Below, piece by piece: positions 9,560 to 19,572 of a DNA stretch of 64,000 nucleotides. The first letter of the stretch is position 1. The number at the start of each line of letters is the position of its first letter. Location: contig CAJYAN010000005.1 of assembly GCA_913064945.1 (NCBI GenBank), positions 62,001-126,000 of the forward strand, written 5' to 3'. The notes under the pieces are model-generated. The model was not told the DNA's origin. It worked only from the letters and a program-made list of their open reading frames with translations, and ran no database searches. A program made the position numbers and the translations under genes. The stretch comes from an uncultured Gammaproteobacteria bacterium (GTDB lineage: Bacteria; Pseudomonadota; Gammaproteobacteria; UBA6429; Thiohalophilaceae).

Positions 9560-10309
9560 TCACATGGACTGTGCGTGATTAAACCTCGTCGCCGCGGATC
9601 GCCGGTAACGCATCAATAGCAGGAGACCGGGGAGCAGGAGTGTCAGGCTGGCAGGTTCAGGCACCTTTGTGACGGGCGGATGTGCAATCCGTAGGCTATC
9701 GTCCACACCGGGCTCCGGGCTCCCCAGCTGCCATTGCCCAATCTGATCAATATGGCGATAAACGTGTGCGGGGGAATGACCCGCTTGCGGGCCAATCGTG
9801 TTCGCACTATAGATCACGTCACCTCCCACAGGACTGTCCAGTAGGGCGATTGAATCGATGACACTACGCCAGAGGCTGTTATCGATCACGCCGTCGTCAT
9901 TGGCATCAATATCATCGTGCAGGTGGCCGGTGAAATTGCTGACTAGCACATGGGTAACATTGTCATTGTTTTCAAAATTAAGCGCCGCTATCAAGTCAAC
10001 ACTCGGCGTTAGGGAAAAACTCGATTCGGCAATTAGAAAAAATCCGTCGGCGGCGAGCTGATAGCCATTTAAGTTGACCAGGGCTTCAATATAGCCCTGA
10101 TTACTACCCTGATCACCAATCACCAGATAACTCAGGTTATCAAGAGGTACGCCGGCCGTCCCCTGGAGTTCTATGTATTCATCGGTATCGGCACCGGGTT
10201 GATCAATGCGAATTTCATTAATGACGACGGCGTTGGCCGCGGTACTCGCCACCAGTACGGCGAGTATGCCTAGAATTTTGAAAGTAAATGCGGATTTGTG
10301 AATGGACAT
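9560..10309 (-). CDS. PEP-CTERM surface protein with lamin-tail-like domain
   Basis: A 249-residue exported protein. The signal peptide ends TAANA, and the mature protein starts VVINEIRIDQPGADTDEYIE, the opening of a lamin-tail-like beta domain. Near the C-terminus VPEPASLTLLLPGLLLLMR-YRR is a PEP-CTERM sorting signal: PEP motif, hydrophobic helix and basic cluster. It is followed by an unusual extra tail of about a dozen residues. PEP-CTERM proteins are processed by exosortase and go to the envelope or extracellular matrix; no exosortase gene is in the window. The start at 10309 is set by GGGAGGAAA just upstream; an in-frame ATG 14 codons earlier would disrupt the signal peptide. Confidence 0.8.
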   Translation of the reverse strand: MSIHKSAFTFKILGILAVLVASTAANAVVINEIRIDQPGADTDEYIELQGTAGVPLDNLSYLVIGDQGSNQGYIEALVNLNGYQLAADGFFLIAESSFSLTPSVDLIAALNFENNDNVTHVLVSNFTGHLHDDIDANDDGVIDNSLWRSVIDSIALLDSPVGGDVIYSANTIGPQAGHSPAHVYRHIDQIGQWQLGSPEPGVDDSLRIAHPPVTKVPEPASLTLLLPGLLLLMRYRRSAATRFNHAQSM

Positions 10310-10444
10310 AATTATTTCCTCCCTGATATGTCGGTGAATCGTCGTATACAAGGCGCTCCCTGCGCCAGTGGTAACAGACTAACAAACACTGCGTACGGAC
10401 CAAGACGAAAAATGCGCAATCGCCTGTAGTCTTTTTCTTACAGA

Positions 10445-10473
10445 TAAAAAACGGGGCTCAAGAGCAGAGCCCC
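10445..10473 (-). terminator. Rho-independent terminator after ompW
   Basis: On the minus strand GGGGCTC-7 nt-GAGCCCC is followed by GTTTTTT, 26 bases beyond the ompW stop. Confidence 0.85.
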
Positions 10474-10498
10474 AAATGCCAACCTGAAGAGTGTAAGC

Positions 10499-11110
10499 TT
10501 AGAAGCGTGTACCGACCCCAAATGAAAAGACCCAGGGATTGATATCAACGCTGATGTTGCCAATGTTGGTTTTGGCCGTGGTCGAAATGCTGATATAACG
10601 CAGGTCTGCATTCCAGAACCAGGATTTATTGATATCACCATCCACGCCAACCTGTGCGGCCAGACCAGTTGAATCATCCAGGCTGATCGAAGTGATGGTC
10701 GAAGTCGCCTTTTCGCTGAAAAAGAGGGTGTAGTTAAGGCCGACACCAACATAAGGGCGAATCGAGGCCTTCGGTGTGAAGTGGTACTGTAGACTGAAGG
10801 TCGGTGGTAATTGCTTTGTCTCGGCGATTTTCCGACCGTTCAGTGTTATGTCATGTTTAAAAGGCAATGAGGCCAGAACTTCAAGGCCAATATTTTCTCT
10901 TAACATATACGTGAGATTGATAAAAGGCTGCGCGTTTCCATCAACGCCTATAGCGTTATCAGCGACAACCCCATGGCTCCTATCATTTGGGCTGACTTGC
11001 GCCCCACCAAAGCGTAGCAGCCAGTCCCCCTGACTAACCGCATATGCCGAGCCCACAGGCAATAGACACAGCAGTATCAGATATTTTTGTAATTCCGTCG
11101 CGATTTTCAT
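10499..11110 (-). CDS. ompW: OmpW-family outer membrane protein
   Basis: Small eight-stranded beta-barrel porin-like protein, 203 residues from the chosen start. A signal peptide ends SAYA; the mature part begins VSQGDWLLRFGGAQVSPND, and the last residues VFSFGVGTRF end in the Phe recognised for outer-membrane assembly. QYHFTPKASIRPYVGVGLNYT is the conserved OmpW core. The start at 11110 has GAGG seven bases upstream, better than the in-frame ATG four codons earlier. A perfect FNR box stands 63 bases upstream; ompW is known to be FNR-controlled in enteric bacteria. It has its own terminator. Confidence 0.92.
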   Translation of the reverse strand: MKIATELQKYLILLCLLPVGSAYAVSQGDWLLRFGGAQVSPNDRSHGVVADNAIGVDGNAQPFINLTYMLRENIGLEVLASLPFKHDITLNGRKIAETKQLPPTFSLQYHFTPKASIRPYVGVGLNYTLFFSEKATSTITSISLDDSTGLAAQVGVDGDINKSWFWNADLRYISISTTAKTNIGNISVDINPWVFSFGVGTRF

Positions 11111-11172
11111 GTAATACCTCATTAATAAGACTTAAACGAGGTAAGATTGTGAGCAAACGTGGAGATACGATC

Positions 11173-11186
11173 TTGATATGGATCAA
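11173..11186 (-). promoter_or_regulatory. FNR/ANR box upstream of ompW
   Basis: TTGATATGGATCAA is a perfect match to TTGAT-N4-ATCAA, centred about 70 bases before the ompW start codon in the 100-base gap between rdgB and ompW. Oxygen-dependent activation of ompW is the likely role. Confidence 0.7.
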
Positions 11187-11216
11187 TAAAAACCGCTTGT
11201 CGTGAAGTATGCCGCG

Positions 11217-11810
11217 CTATTTTTTTAATTCATATATCAGTTTTTGTAATGCCTGACCGCGATGACTGAGCAGGTTTTTGGTTTCGGCGGGTAACTGAGC
11301 CGATGTACATTGGTGCGTTGGCACGAAAAAGACGGGGTCGTAGCCAAAACCATTTTCACCCTGAGGCGTGACGGTGATGATACCTTCCCAGGTGCCCTGG
11401 CAGATGATGGGGGTAGGGTCATTGGCATGCTGCATGTACACCATCAGACATTGAAAGCGTGCGCTGCGTTTTTCCTGTGGCACATCTTTTAATGCTTCGA
11501 GGAGTCTATGCAGATTCTTTTCATCCGTGGCTCCGGGGCCGGAGTAGCGTGCGGAATAAATCCCCGGTGCGCCCTGTAAGGCATCCACTTCCAGGCCGGA
11601 GTCGTCGGCGATGGCGGGCAGGCCACTCAGTTCTGCCGCATGTCTGGCTTTGAGAATGGCGTTCTCGACAAAAGTCAGGCCGGTCTCATCGGCATCTGGA
11701 ATATTAAATGCCGATTGCGGTACGACTTCGATTCCGGAACTGTCGAGTAGCTGGTTCACCTCGCGGACTTTACCGGCATTGTTGCTGGCGAGGACAATTT
11801 TTGCTGACAT
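11217..11810 (-). CDS. rdgB: XTP/dITP pyrophosphatase (RdgB/HAM1)
   Basis: Hydrolyses non-canonical purine triphosphates (dITP, XTP) to keep them out of DNA. The 197-residue protein has the family opening [18 protein letters not shown], the [11 protein letters not shown] motif with the metal-binding acids at about residues 67-73, [11 protein letters not shown] and GFGYDPVF. Length and motifs are standard. Its first codons and leader are partly repeated in the tandem duplication lying immediately upstream. Confidence 0.96.
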   Translation of the reverse strand: MSAKIVLASNNAGKVREVNQLLDSSGIEVVPQSAFNIPDADETGLTFVENAILKARHAAELSGLPAIADDSGLEVDALQGAPGIYSARYSGPGATDEKNLHRLLEALKDVPQEKRSARFQCLMVYMQHANDPTPIICQGTWEGIITVTPQGENGFGYDPVFFVPTHQCTSAQLPAETKNLLSHRGQALQKLIYELKK

Positions 11811-11820
11811 ATTTTACCCT

Positions 11821-12650
11821 GCTGAATATTTTAAAGCGAAAACGATTTTTGTAGGAGCGGCGCCCCCGCCGCGATAATACTATATTTTGGCGTAAATCGC
11901 GGCGAGGGCGCCGCTCCTACAATAGAATTTTAGTGCTTAATTAAAATAGAAACTATTAACGCAAAGTCGCGGAGAGGCATTGATAATAATATTATGGCTT
12001 CCTTTTTTGATACGAATGATGGCCTACGTCACACCGGCCTACGCCCGTGTGCTGAAATCCTATAACAGAAAAGACTGGTTATGAATGAGGCCCTTGTGCA
12101 TTTTTTCTTTGCACCTCAGCGTCTTTGCGCCTCTGCGTTGAGATATCTTTGTTGTTGCTGGCGAGGACATATTTCGCCCTGCTGAATATTTTAAAGCGAA
12201 AACGATTTTTGTAGGAGCGGCGCCCCCGCCGCGATAATACTATATTTTAGCGTAAATCGCTGCGTAGGCACCGCTCCTACAATTGAATTTTAGTGCTTAA
12301 TTAAAATAGAAACTATTAACGCAAAGTCGCGGAGAGGCATTGATAATAATATTATGGCTTCCTTTTTTGATGCGAATGATGACCTACGTCACACCGGCCT
12401 ACGCCCGCGTGTTGAAATCCTATAACAGAAAAGACTGGTTATGAATGAGGCCCTTGTGCATTTTTTCTTTGCGCCTCTGCGTTGAGATATCTTTGTTGTT
12501 GCTGGCGAGGACATATTTCGCCCTGCTGAATATTTTAAAGCGAAAACGATTTTTGTAGGAGCGGCGCCCCCGCCGCGATAATACTATATTTTAGCGTAAA
12601 TCGCTGCGTAGGCACCGCTCCTACAATTGAATTTTAGTGCTTAATTAAAA
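11821..12650. repeat. Long tandem duplication (360 / 344 bp / partial) with REP hairpins
   Basis: Three copies of one unit start at 11821, 12181 and 12525; the first is 360 bases, the second 344, the third stops after about 125. Each opens with GCTGAATATTTTAAAGCG and a hairpin of the GTAGGAGCGG...CCGCTCCTAC type (first copy 11850-11921). Each full copy also holds a GCGCCTCTGCGTTGAGATAT block. Just before copies 2 and 3 stands GTTGCTGGCGAGGACA, a duplicate of the rdgB start region with an 11-base deletion. Copies 2 and 3 share substitutions in the right hairpin arm (GCGTAGGCAC). The array fills the rdgB-rph gap; no gene is seen. Confidence 0.92.
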
Positions 12651-12695
12651 TAGAAAATTTGAACTTCGTGTCTTTACGTTGAAATATTTTTACGA

Positions 12696-13418
12696 TCACT
12701 CGCGATTTTCCAGTGCCTGTGTCTGTGCGGTCATCAGGTTGGCAATGGCGGTCTTCGCAAGTGTCAACATGCTGTTGAGTTCTTCTGATTGAAAGGGAGC
12801 ACCCTCGGCGGTGCCCTGAATTTCAATAAAACCGCCACTGTCATCCATTACTACGTTCATGTCGGTTTCACAGTCGGAGTCTTCCGGGTAATCGAGGTCG
12901 ACCACCGGGGTGCCGTCGAAGACGCCGACGGAGATAGAGGCAATCTGGCGCTGTAGCGGCGAGGCCTTGATCTGCTTTTTATCCAGCATGGACTGGATAG
13001 CATCGACCAGGGCGACATAGCCACCGGTAATGGAGGCCGTCCGGGTGCCGCCATCGGCCTGGATGACATCACAGTCGATGGTAATGCTGTGTTCACCGAG
13101 CTTTTTCAGATCCATCGCGGCGCGGAGCGAGCGGCCGATGAGGCGCTGGATTTCCATGGTCCGTCCACCCTGTCCGCCCCTGGCCGCTTCACGACCCATA
13201 CGACTACCGGTGGAGCGGGGTAGCATGCCGTATTCCGCTGTGACCCAGCCCTGACCACTGCCCTTTAAAAAACCGGGCACACGGCTCTCGACCGAGGCGT
13301 TGCACAGGACCTTGGTGTCACCAAACTCTACCAGGACGGAGCCTTCGGCGTGTTTGGTGTAATGGCGGGTAATTTTGATTGCCCGCATTTCATCGGGGGC
13401 ACGGCCACTGGGTCGCAT
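12696..13418 (-). CDS. rph: Ribonuclease PH
   Basis: Phosphorolytic 3'-5' exoribonuclease that trims tRNA 3' ends. At 240 residues from [20 protein letters not shown] it has normal length. [13 protein letters not shown], the [31 protein letters not shown] core (cut here into known family blocks) and [10 protein letters not shown], the metal-binding loop, are all present. The start at 13418 is preceded by AAAAGGA; an in-frame ATG 18 codons earlier is not supported. It is the last gene of a minus-strand run with the phosphatase and kinase. Confidence 0.95.
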   Translation of the reverse strand: MRPSGRAPDEMRAIKITRHYTKHAEGSVLVEFGDTKVLCNASVESRVPGFLKGSGQGWVTAEYGMLPRSTGSRMGREAARGGQGGRTMEIQRLIGRSLRAAMDLKKLGEHSITIDCDVIQADGGTRTASITGGYVALVDAIQSMLDKKQIKASPLQRQIASISVGVFDGTPVVDLDYPEDSDCETDMNVVMDDSGGFIEIQGTAEGAPFQSEELNSMLTLAKTAIANLMTAQTQALENRE

Positions 13419-13475
13419 AGGTTTTCCTTTTGAGTGAAATATTTTGAGGCGGGCATTATAGCCCAAAGACAAAAC

Positions 13476-14348
13476 TCAGGTGTTGCCGTCGTCCATTTCA
13501 CCTTCGTATTGTTTAATGGCGCGCTCGATTTCTCCAATAGCGCTGTCGAGGGGGTCGGTCGATTTGTGCGCCGCGTTTTTTTCAGCTTCAGCGGTCTTAC
13601 TGGACAGTCTGAGCGACATGAGCTGGAAGGCGAGGGCGGTAATATTATCGCTGGCAGGATAACTCACCTGTTCGGCGCGTTCGGCCAGCGTATTCAGGGC
13701 ATCTTTGAGGCGGCCATTGACAATCAGCATCCCGATTTGTGCATCATCTACCGGGTCCCAAAGACCGTCGGTGCACAGTAGCAGGATATCGCCGGTCTTC
13801 ATATGGACTTCATTACTGAGGGTAACTTCCGGGTCGTTGACCGTGAGCCCCAGGCAGCGGGTGACATAGTTGCGCATGGGATGGCCCTGGAGATTGTCCA
13901 GTGAGATCTGGCCATCCTGATAGAGTTGCTCAACGTAGGAGTGATCCTGAGTGCGATACAGAGGCAGGCCATCGCGAAACAGGTAGAGACGGCTGTCACC
14001 TACATGCGCCCACCAGGCAACTCCCTCCTGGATCAGACACAGCACGCCGGTAGTCCCCGGCGTTAACGGGGGGCTCTGGGCCGCACCGATATCTTTGATA
14101 TTGTGGTGCGCTGTGACCATGATCTGGGTAAGAAACTGATTCACGTCCTGGATGGGTAAGGTGCTGGCGGTAAAAAGGGTATTGGCGGTATCGACCAGTG
14201 CCTGCGCGGCCAGCTCACCGCCCTTTTTACCACCGAGACCATCGGCGACGATCAGCAGTACCGTACCTTCATGTTCCAGCACTGCCAGACGGTCCTGATT
14301 GGTTTCGCGGTTGCCAAGTCGGCTGGTTTTGCCAATAAGATATTGCAT
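13476..14348 (-). CDS. PP2C-family Ser/Thr protein phosphatase
   Basis: Metal-dependent phosphatase, 290 residues, cytoplasmic. PP2C motifs are in order: NQDR at 17-20, VADGLGGKKGGELA at 34-47 (metal-binding Asp), HVGDSRLYLF at 115-124, LLLCTDGLWDPVDD near 190 and SDNITALAF near 232. No membrane segment is seen. It lies 11 bases downstream of a protein kinase gene on the same strand, so the two form a reversible phosphorylation pair. Confidence 0.92.
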   Translation of the reverse strand: MQYLIGKTSRLGNRETNQDRLAVLEHEGTVLLIVADGLGGKKGGELAAQALVDTANTLFTASTLPIQDVNQFLTQIMVTAHHNIKDIGAAQSPPLTPGTTGVLCLIQEGVAWWAHVGDSRLYLFRDGLPLYRTQDHSYVEQLYQDGQISLDNLQGHPMRNYVTRCLGLTVNDPEVTLSNEVHMKTGDILLLCTDGLWDPVDDAQIGMLIVNGRLKDALNTLAERAEQVSYPASDNITALAFQLMSLRLSSKTAEAEKNAAHKSTDPLDSAIGEIERAIKQYEGEMDDGNT

Positions 14349-14359
14349 GTGGTCGATGT

Positions 14360-15298
14360 TCAGCTGTGATTATTATTGGGGTTGAGCGGCTTGAGTTTTT
14401 CCAGCAACTGATCGACGGTCTGTGGCCGTAACATCGGGTCGACCTCCATGGCCCAGTCGATGGCCGCGAGCAGGTCGTGCGAATACTTTTTCTTATAGGT
14501 ATTCACGGCGGGACGCATGGTATCTTTTTCACGACGCTTGGGTGATGGCGGCGGGGGACTACCATCAAGACAGGCACGCATAGTGGCGCCAATGGCGTAG
14601 ATGTCCGTCCAGGGTCCGACATAACCGCCCGGGTCCAGTTGTTCGATGGGCGAGAAACCGGGGGTAATGACCTGGTTGGGCTGGAACTGGCGGGTGTGCA
14701 TCATTTCATGCACGGCGCCAAAGTCGAGTAACAACGGTCGACCACCGTTACGCAAATGAATATTGCCGGGTTTGATATCCAGGTGCAGCAGTCCCTGGGC
14801 ATGAATCACGTGCAGGCCTTCGAGCAGCGGGATAAACACCGTCAGCAAAAAGGTTTCGCTCAGATTCCCTTTATGTTTTTTGATGTAGCTTTGCAGGTTC
14901 TGGCCTTCTTCGTAATCCATGACCATGTAGACCGTGCCGTTGGCGCGAAAGAAATTGATGACGTTGACAATATTGGGGTGTTTCAGGGTCGTCAACGTAC
15001 TGGCTTCCTGAAAGAACAGGCGACGGCCATGGGCAAAGCGTTCAATGTGTTTGTCATTACTGGCGATGACGGACATGTCCTGACCGCGGTCGGCCAGAGT
15101 CATGGGCATATATTCTTTGATGACGACGGGTTTTTTTTCATCAAGCGCCGTGGCCAGGTAGACAATACTGAAACCACCACCACCGAGCGTGCGCTCAATA
15201 ATGTACTGGTCAATCCTGGTCCCCGGAGACAGGTCGTTGTGAATTTTCGTCATAAACGGTGTTGGTTGCATTTTATTTTGACCGGGCAAGGTTATCAT
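14360..15298 (-). CDS. Hanks-type Ser/Thr protein kinase
   Basis: A 312-residue soluble kinase. Glycine loop GGGGFSIVY at 39-47, Lys in VVIKEYMP at about residue 61, catalytic loop HLDIKPGN at 172-179 (Asp174), and DFG at 192-194. The activation segment ends PGFSPIEQ in place of APE. No transmembrane or extracellular sensor is present, so the signal must be cytoplasmic. The start is uncertain: ATGs at codons 10 and 16 are also possible and no strong ribosome site marks any of them. Paired with the downstream PP2C gene. Confidence 0.9.
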   Translation of the reverse strand: MITLPGQNKMQPTPFMTKIHNDLSPGTRIDQYIIERTLGGGGFSIVYLATALDEKKPVVIKEYMPMTLADRGQDMSVIASNDKHIERFAHGRRLFFQEASTLTTLKHPNIVNVINFFRANGTVYMVMDYEEGQNLQSYIKKHKGNLSETFLLTVFIPLLEGLHVIHAQGLLHLDIKPGNIHLRNGGRPLLLDFGAVHEMMHTRQFQPNQVITPGFSPIEQLDPGGYVGPWTDIYAIGATMRACLDGSPPPPSPKRREKDTMRPAVNTYKKKYSHDLLAAIDWAMEVDPMLRPQTVDQLLEKLKPLNPNNNHS

Positions 15299-15385
15299 AG
15301 CTGCCGCCTGAGTGTGGTACGCTGTTAGACATACCCTATACTTCGGCGCTGTCAGGCCATTATTTAGTTTTCAGGATGCCAACCT

Positions 15386-16252
15386 ATGATTCTCAGCATG
15401 ACCGGTTTCAGCCGGATGGAAAGCCAGCACGACTGGGGCGCGTTAGCGCTGGAATTGCGCTCCGTCAACCACCGTTATCTGGAAATTAGTCTACGCCTGC
15501 CGGAGGAGTGCCGCAGCCTGGAACAGTCCCTGCGGGAACAGATCGCCAGGCAGCTTGCCCGCGGTAAGGTCGATTGCAGCCTGCGCCTGCAACGCACGAT
15601 CAGCACCGCCGGGGAAATAAACATCGACACCGAACTGGCCACACAGCTTGGCCATGCCAGTCGTGAAATCGATGGCCTGCTGTATAACCCGGCACCGATC
15701 AGCTCTCTGGAGATCCTCCGTTGGCCCGGTGTGTTGCAGAGTCCGGCGCTGGATCTCGACGCCATCAACAAGGCGGCACTTGACCTGCTCAACGGCGCGA
15801 TTGAAGAATTAATTACCTCGCGGTCGCGTGAGGGCGAGAAAATCAAGACCATGCTGGAGGAACGCTGCGAGGCCATCAGTAAGCTGGTCAATGATGTTCG
15901 GGCAGTGATCCCAGAGATCAAGGCTGGCTGGATCAACAAGATCCGTGAGCGCCTGGCCGAGGCCGAGGTAGCGATGGATGATGCCCGCCTGACTCAGGAG
16001 GTGATCCTGATGTCGCAGAAAATGGACGTTGAGGAGGAACTGGACCGCCTCGAGGCCCATATTGCCGAGATTCGACGCGTGCTTGAGCAAAAGGGAGCCG
16101 TAGGGCGAAGGCTGGATTTCCTGATGCAGGAATTGAATCGTGAGGCCAATACCCTTGGCTCCAAGTCGGTCGCGGTGGTGACCAGTCAGGCCTCGGTGGA
16201 GCTGAAGGTCCTCATTGAGCAAATGCGCGAGCAAATCCAGAATATTGAATAA
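15386..16252 (+). CDS. yicC: YicC-family endoribonuclease
   Basis: Protein of 288 residues opening MILSMTGFSRMESQHDWG, the hallmark of the YicC family, with an LRSVNHRYLEISLRLP block and the C-terminal DUF1732 region (ELNREANTLGSKS, VELKVLIEQMREQIQN). The family is reported to act as an endoribonuclease on RNA. It is followed 18 bases later by gmk, the usual arrangement. Confidence 0.95.
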   Translation: MILSMTGFSRMESQHDWGALALELRSVNHRYLEISLRLPEECRSLEQSLREQIARQLARGKVDCSLRLQRTISTAGEINIDTELATQLGHASREIDGLLYNPAPISSLEILRWPGVLQSPALDLDAINKAALDLLNGAIEELITSRSREGEKIKTMLEERCEAISKLVNDVRAVIPEIKAGWINKIRERLAEAEVAMDDARLTQEVILMSQKMDVEEELDRLEAHIAEIRRVLEQKGAVGRRLDFLMQELNREANTLGSKSVAVVTSQASVELKVLIEQMREQIQNIE

Positions 16253-16903
<651 letters not shown>

Positions 16904-16969
16904 TTCCGGCTAGCTGAAAAAATGATTGTTCGTCCACCCGGGATCGAACAAAAAATCGCGGAGAAATAA

Positions 16970-17326
16970 ATGGCACGTGTAACTGTAGAAGATTGTTTGG
17001 AAAACGTTGATAACCGGTTTCAACTCGTTCTGGTCGCCACCAAGCGTGCCCGTCAGATCGCCAATGGCAAGGAGCCCATGGTGGCCTGGGAAAATGACAA
17101 GCCTACCGTTGTGGCGCTGCGTGAGATTGCAGAGGGTTACATTGGCCGTACTATTCTCGAAGAAGTTGAGGGTCAGGAAGTGGTCGAGCGGGAAGAACTG
17201 ACCGGTCTGGCCGCCGAGGGCGTTGCCGAGATGGCGGCCAATACCGTCGCTGAAGTTTCGGTTGTAACAGAAGAAGAGGAAACGCCGGCCGCCGACAACA
17301 CGGGTGCGGCTACTGAGGAAGAGTAA
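16970..17326 (+). CDS. rpoZ: RNA polymerase omega subunit
   Basis: Small subunit helping RNA polymerase assembly and forming part of a ppGpp site. [20 protein letters not shown] and the [14 protein letters not shown] segment are canonical. At 118 residues it is longer than the E. coli protein (about 90); the extra part is an acidic, Glu/Ala-rich C-terminal tail. GGAGA lies upstream of the ATG. It precedes spoT, as in other gammaproteobacteria. Confidence 0.95.
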   Translation: MARVTVEDCLENVDNRFQLVLVATKRARQIANGKEPMVAWENDKPTVVALREIAEGYIGRTILEEVEGQEVVEREELTGLAAEGVAEMAANTVAEVSVVTEEEETPAADNTGAATEEE

Positions 17327-17444
17327 TCTACCTTATTTTTGCTGTGATAAGGTGATGTGAGGGGGACGTATCGCTGAGCCAGTCACAAATCCCGGTGCCG
17401 GGCAGCAGACCATCGAAGAGTCTGTTACGTTTCGCATAATCCAT

Positions 17445-19547
17445 TTGTGCGAAATGCTTGAGACCTATCTCGATATTGAACAGGTGGCCGAGGTCTATCG
17501 CGCCTACCTGTTCGGTGCCGAGGCCCACGATGGCCAGACCCGCATGACGGGTGAGGCCTACATCCATCACCCCGTAAATGTCGCCCGCATCCTCGCCGAA
17601 ATGCATATGGATGCCCCCAGTATTGTCGCCGCCATCCTGCACGACGTTATCGAAGATACCCCCACCGCCAAGGATCAGGTCGCCAGCCAGTTTGGTGAAG
17701 AGGTCGCACAATTGGTCGATGGCGTCAGCAAACTGACCCATATTGAATTTGAGAGTAAGGCCGAAGCACAGGCGGAAAATTTTCGCAAAATGATCCTCGC
17801 CATGGTCAATGACATCCGCGTCATCCTGATCAAGCTGGCCGACCGTCTGCACAATATGCGTACTCTGGGTGTAATGCGGCCGGACAAGCGTCGTCGTATC
17901 GCCCGAGAGACCCTCGAGATCTATGCCCCCATTGCAGTGCGCCTCGGCATGAACAGCATGCGTATCGAGCTGGAAGACCTGGGCTTTGCCGCCATGTATC
18001 CGCTGCGCGCACGTGTCATTGCCGATCGTCTGAAAAAGGCACGCGGTAATCGTAAGGAGATCGTCAGCAAGATCGAGGTCGGTATCCGTGAGCGTATCCG
18101 CCAGGAAAGCCTCGATGGTCGTGTCGTCGGCCGCGAGAAGCATCTTTACAGCCTGTATAAGAAGATGCGTGAAAAGCATTTGTCGATGTCCGAGGTCATG
18201 GACGTTTATGCCTTTCGTATCATCGTCGACTCGGTCGACACCTGCTATCGTATGCTGGGTTTGATCCATAATCTCTATACACCGGTGCCGGGTCGCTTCA
18301 AGGATTACATCGCGATCCCTAAGGCCAATGGCTATCAGTCACTGCATACCGTGGTCTTCACACCTTATAGCGTGCCCATCGAGGTGCAGATCCGTACCGA
18401 GGATATGGACAAGGTCGCCGAGGCGGGCATCGCCGCGCACTGGCTATACAAAACCAAAGATGAAAATGTGAGTAACAGCGCCCAGGTGCGGGCACGTGAA
18501 TGGCTGCGTGGTCTGCTGGAGATGCAGCAGCGTGCCGGTAACTCGATGGAGTTTCTGGAAAACGTCAAGATCGATCTGTTTCCCGACGAGGTCTATGTCT
18601 TCACGCCGCAGGGTGACATTATGGAGCTGCCGCGCGGCGCGACCGTGGTGGATTTTGCCTATGCCGTACACTCGGATATTGGCAATCACTGCGTTGCGGC
18701 CAAGGTTGATCGCCGCCTGGTGCCGTTGCGAACCAAGCTCTACAACGGTCAGACGGTGGAAATTCTGACCTCACCGACGGCCTTCCCCAACCCCACCTGG
18801 TTAAACTTTGTCTTTACCGCAAAGGCACGCGCCAATATTCGTCATTACCTGAAAAATCTGCAACGGGAAGAATCCATTATTCTGGGCCGCCGCCTGCTGG
18901 ATAAGAGTCTCGATGACCTGGACACCAGTCTGGATCGGATATCGCCACAACAGCTGGAAAAAACCCTGACTGACTATCACCAGGCAACACTGGATGACCT
19001 GCTGGAGGCCATTGGCCTGGGCAACCGTATCCCGGCGATTGTCGCCCGCGCTCTACTCGATGAAGATACCCTGATTGAACAGGGCATGACGTCGGCAGAC
19101 CAGGGGCCATTGGCCATCAAGGGGACCGAGGGTACGGTCGTCAATTATGCCAAGTGTTGCCGCCCCATTCCCGGTGACGCCATTATTGGTTTTATCAGCA
19201 CCGGCCGCGGCATTGTCGTACATACGCAAAATTGTACAAACGTCGCCGAGTATCGCAACCAGCCGGAAAAGTGGATCGACGTCGACTGGGATGAATCCGT
19301 GACCGGTGATTATCCGGTGGAGTTGAAGTTACATGTGCGAAACCAGCGTGGGGTACTGGCGGTGGTCGCCTCGGCCATTGCGGATATGGAATCCAATATT
19401 GAAAATGTCGACATGACCGAGCGTGACGGTGCACATACAACGTTATACTTTACCGTGCTGGTAAAAAATCGAAAACACCTGGCCACTATTATTCGCCGCC
19501 TGCGCGGTATTGATCTGGTCGAACGTATTAGTCGTTCGCATCGTTAA
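17445..19547 (+). CDS. spoT: Bifunctional (p)ppGpp synthetase/hydrolase SpoT
   Basis: Makes and degrades the stringent-response alarmone. Order of parts: HD hydrolase domain (HDVIEDTP near residue 66), RelA/SpoT synthetase domain with RFKDYIAIPKANGYQSLHT (the RxKD form of bifunctional enzymes) near residue 285, TGS domain (DEVYVFTPQGDIMELP), and a C-terminal ACT domain (LHVRNQRGVLAVVAS). Length 700 fits. The start is uncertain: TTG at 17445 or ATG at 17454, neither with a clear ribosome site. The reading frame stays open to a stop at about 17355 with no further ATG, GTG or TTG. Confidence 0.95.
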   Translation: MCEMLETYLDIEQVAEVYRAYLFGAEAHDGQTRMTGEAYIHHPVNVARILAEMHMDAPSIVAAILHDVIEDTPTAKDQVASQFGEEVAQLVDGVSKLTHIEFESKAEAQAENFRKMILAMVNDIRVILIKLADRLHNMRTLGVMRPDKRRRIARETLEIYAPIAVRLGMNSMRIELEDLGFAAMYPLRARVIADRLKKARGNRKEIVSKIEVGIRERIRQESLDGRVVGREKHLYSLYKKMREKHLSMSEVMDVYAFRIIVDSVDTCYRMLGLIHNLYTPVPGRFKDYIAIPKANGYQSLHTVVFTPYSVPIEVQIRTEDMDKVAEAGIAAHWLYKTKDENVSNSAQVRAREWLRGLLEMQQRAGNSMEFLENVKIDLFPDEVYVFTPQGDIMELPRGATVVDFAYAVHSDIGNHCVAAKVDRRLVPLRTKLYNGQTVEILTSPTAFPNPTWLNFVFTAKARANIRHYLKNLQREESIILGRRLLDKSLDDLDTSLDRISPQQLEKTLTDYHQATLDDLLEAIGLGNRIPAIVARALLDEDTLIEQGMTSADQGPLAIKGTEGTVVNYAKCCRPIPGDAIIGFISTGRGIVVHTQNCTNVAEYRNQPEKWIDVDWDESVTGDYPVELKLHVRNQRGVLAVVASAIADMESNIENVDMTERDGAHTTLYFTVLVKNRKHLATIIRRLRGIDLVERISRSHR

Positions 19548-19572
19548 TTATTTTTGTATTAAGAGGTAAGGC

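Noticed and set aside
14756-15328. Plus-strand frame of 190 codons
   Set aside because: Antisense shadow of the Ser/Thr kinase.
17328-18269. Long minus-strand frame of 313 codons
   Set aside because: Lies antisense to spoT, has no family match, and follows from the codon bias of the real gene.
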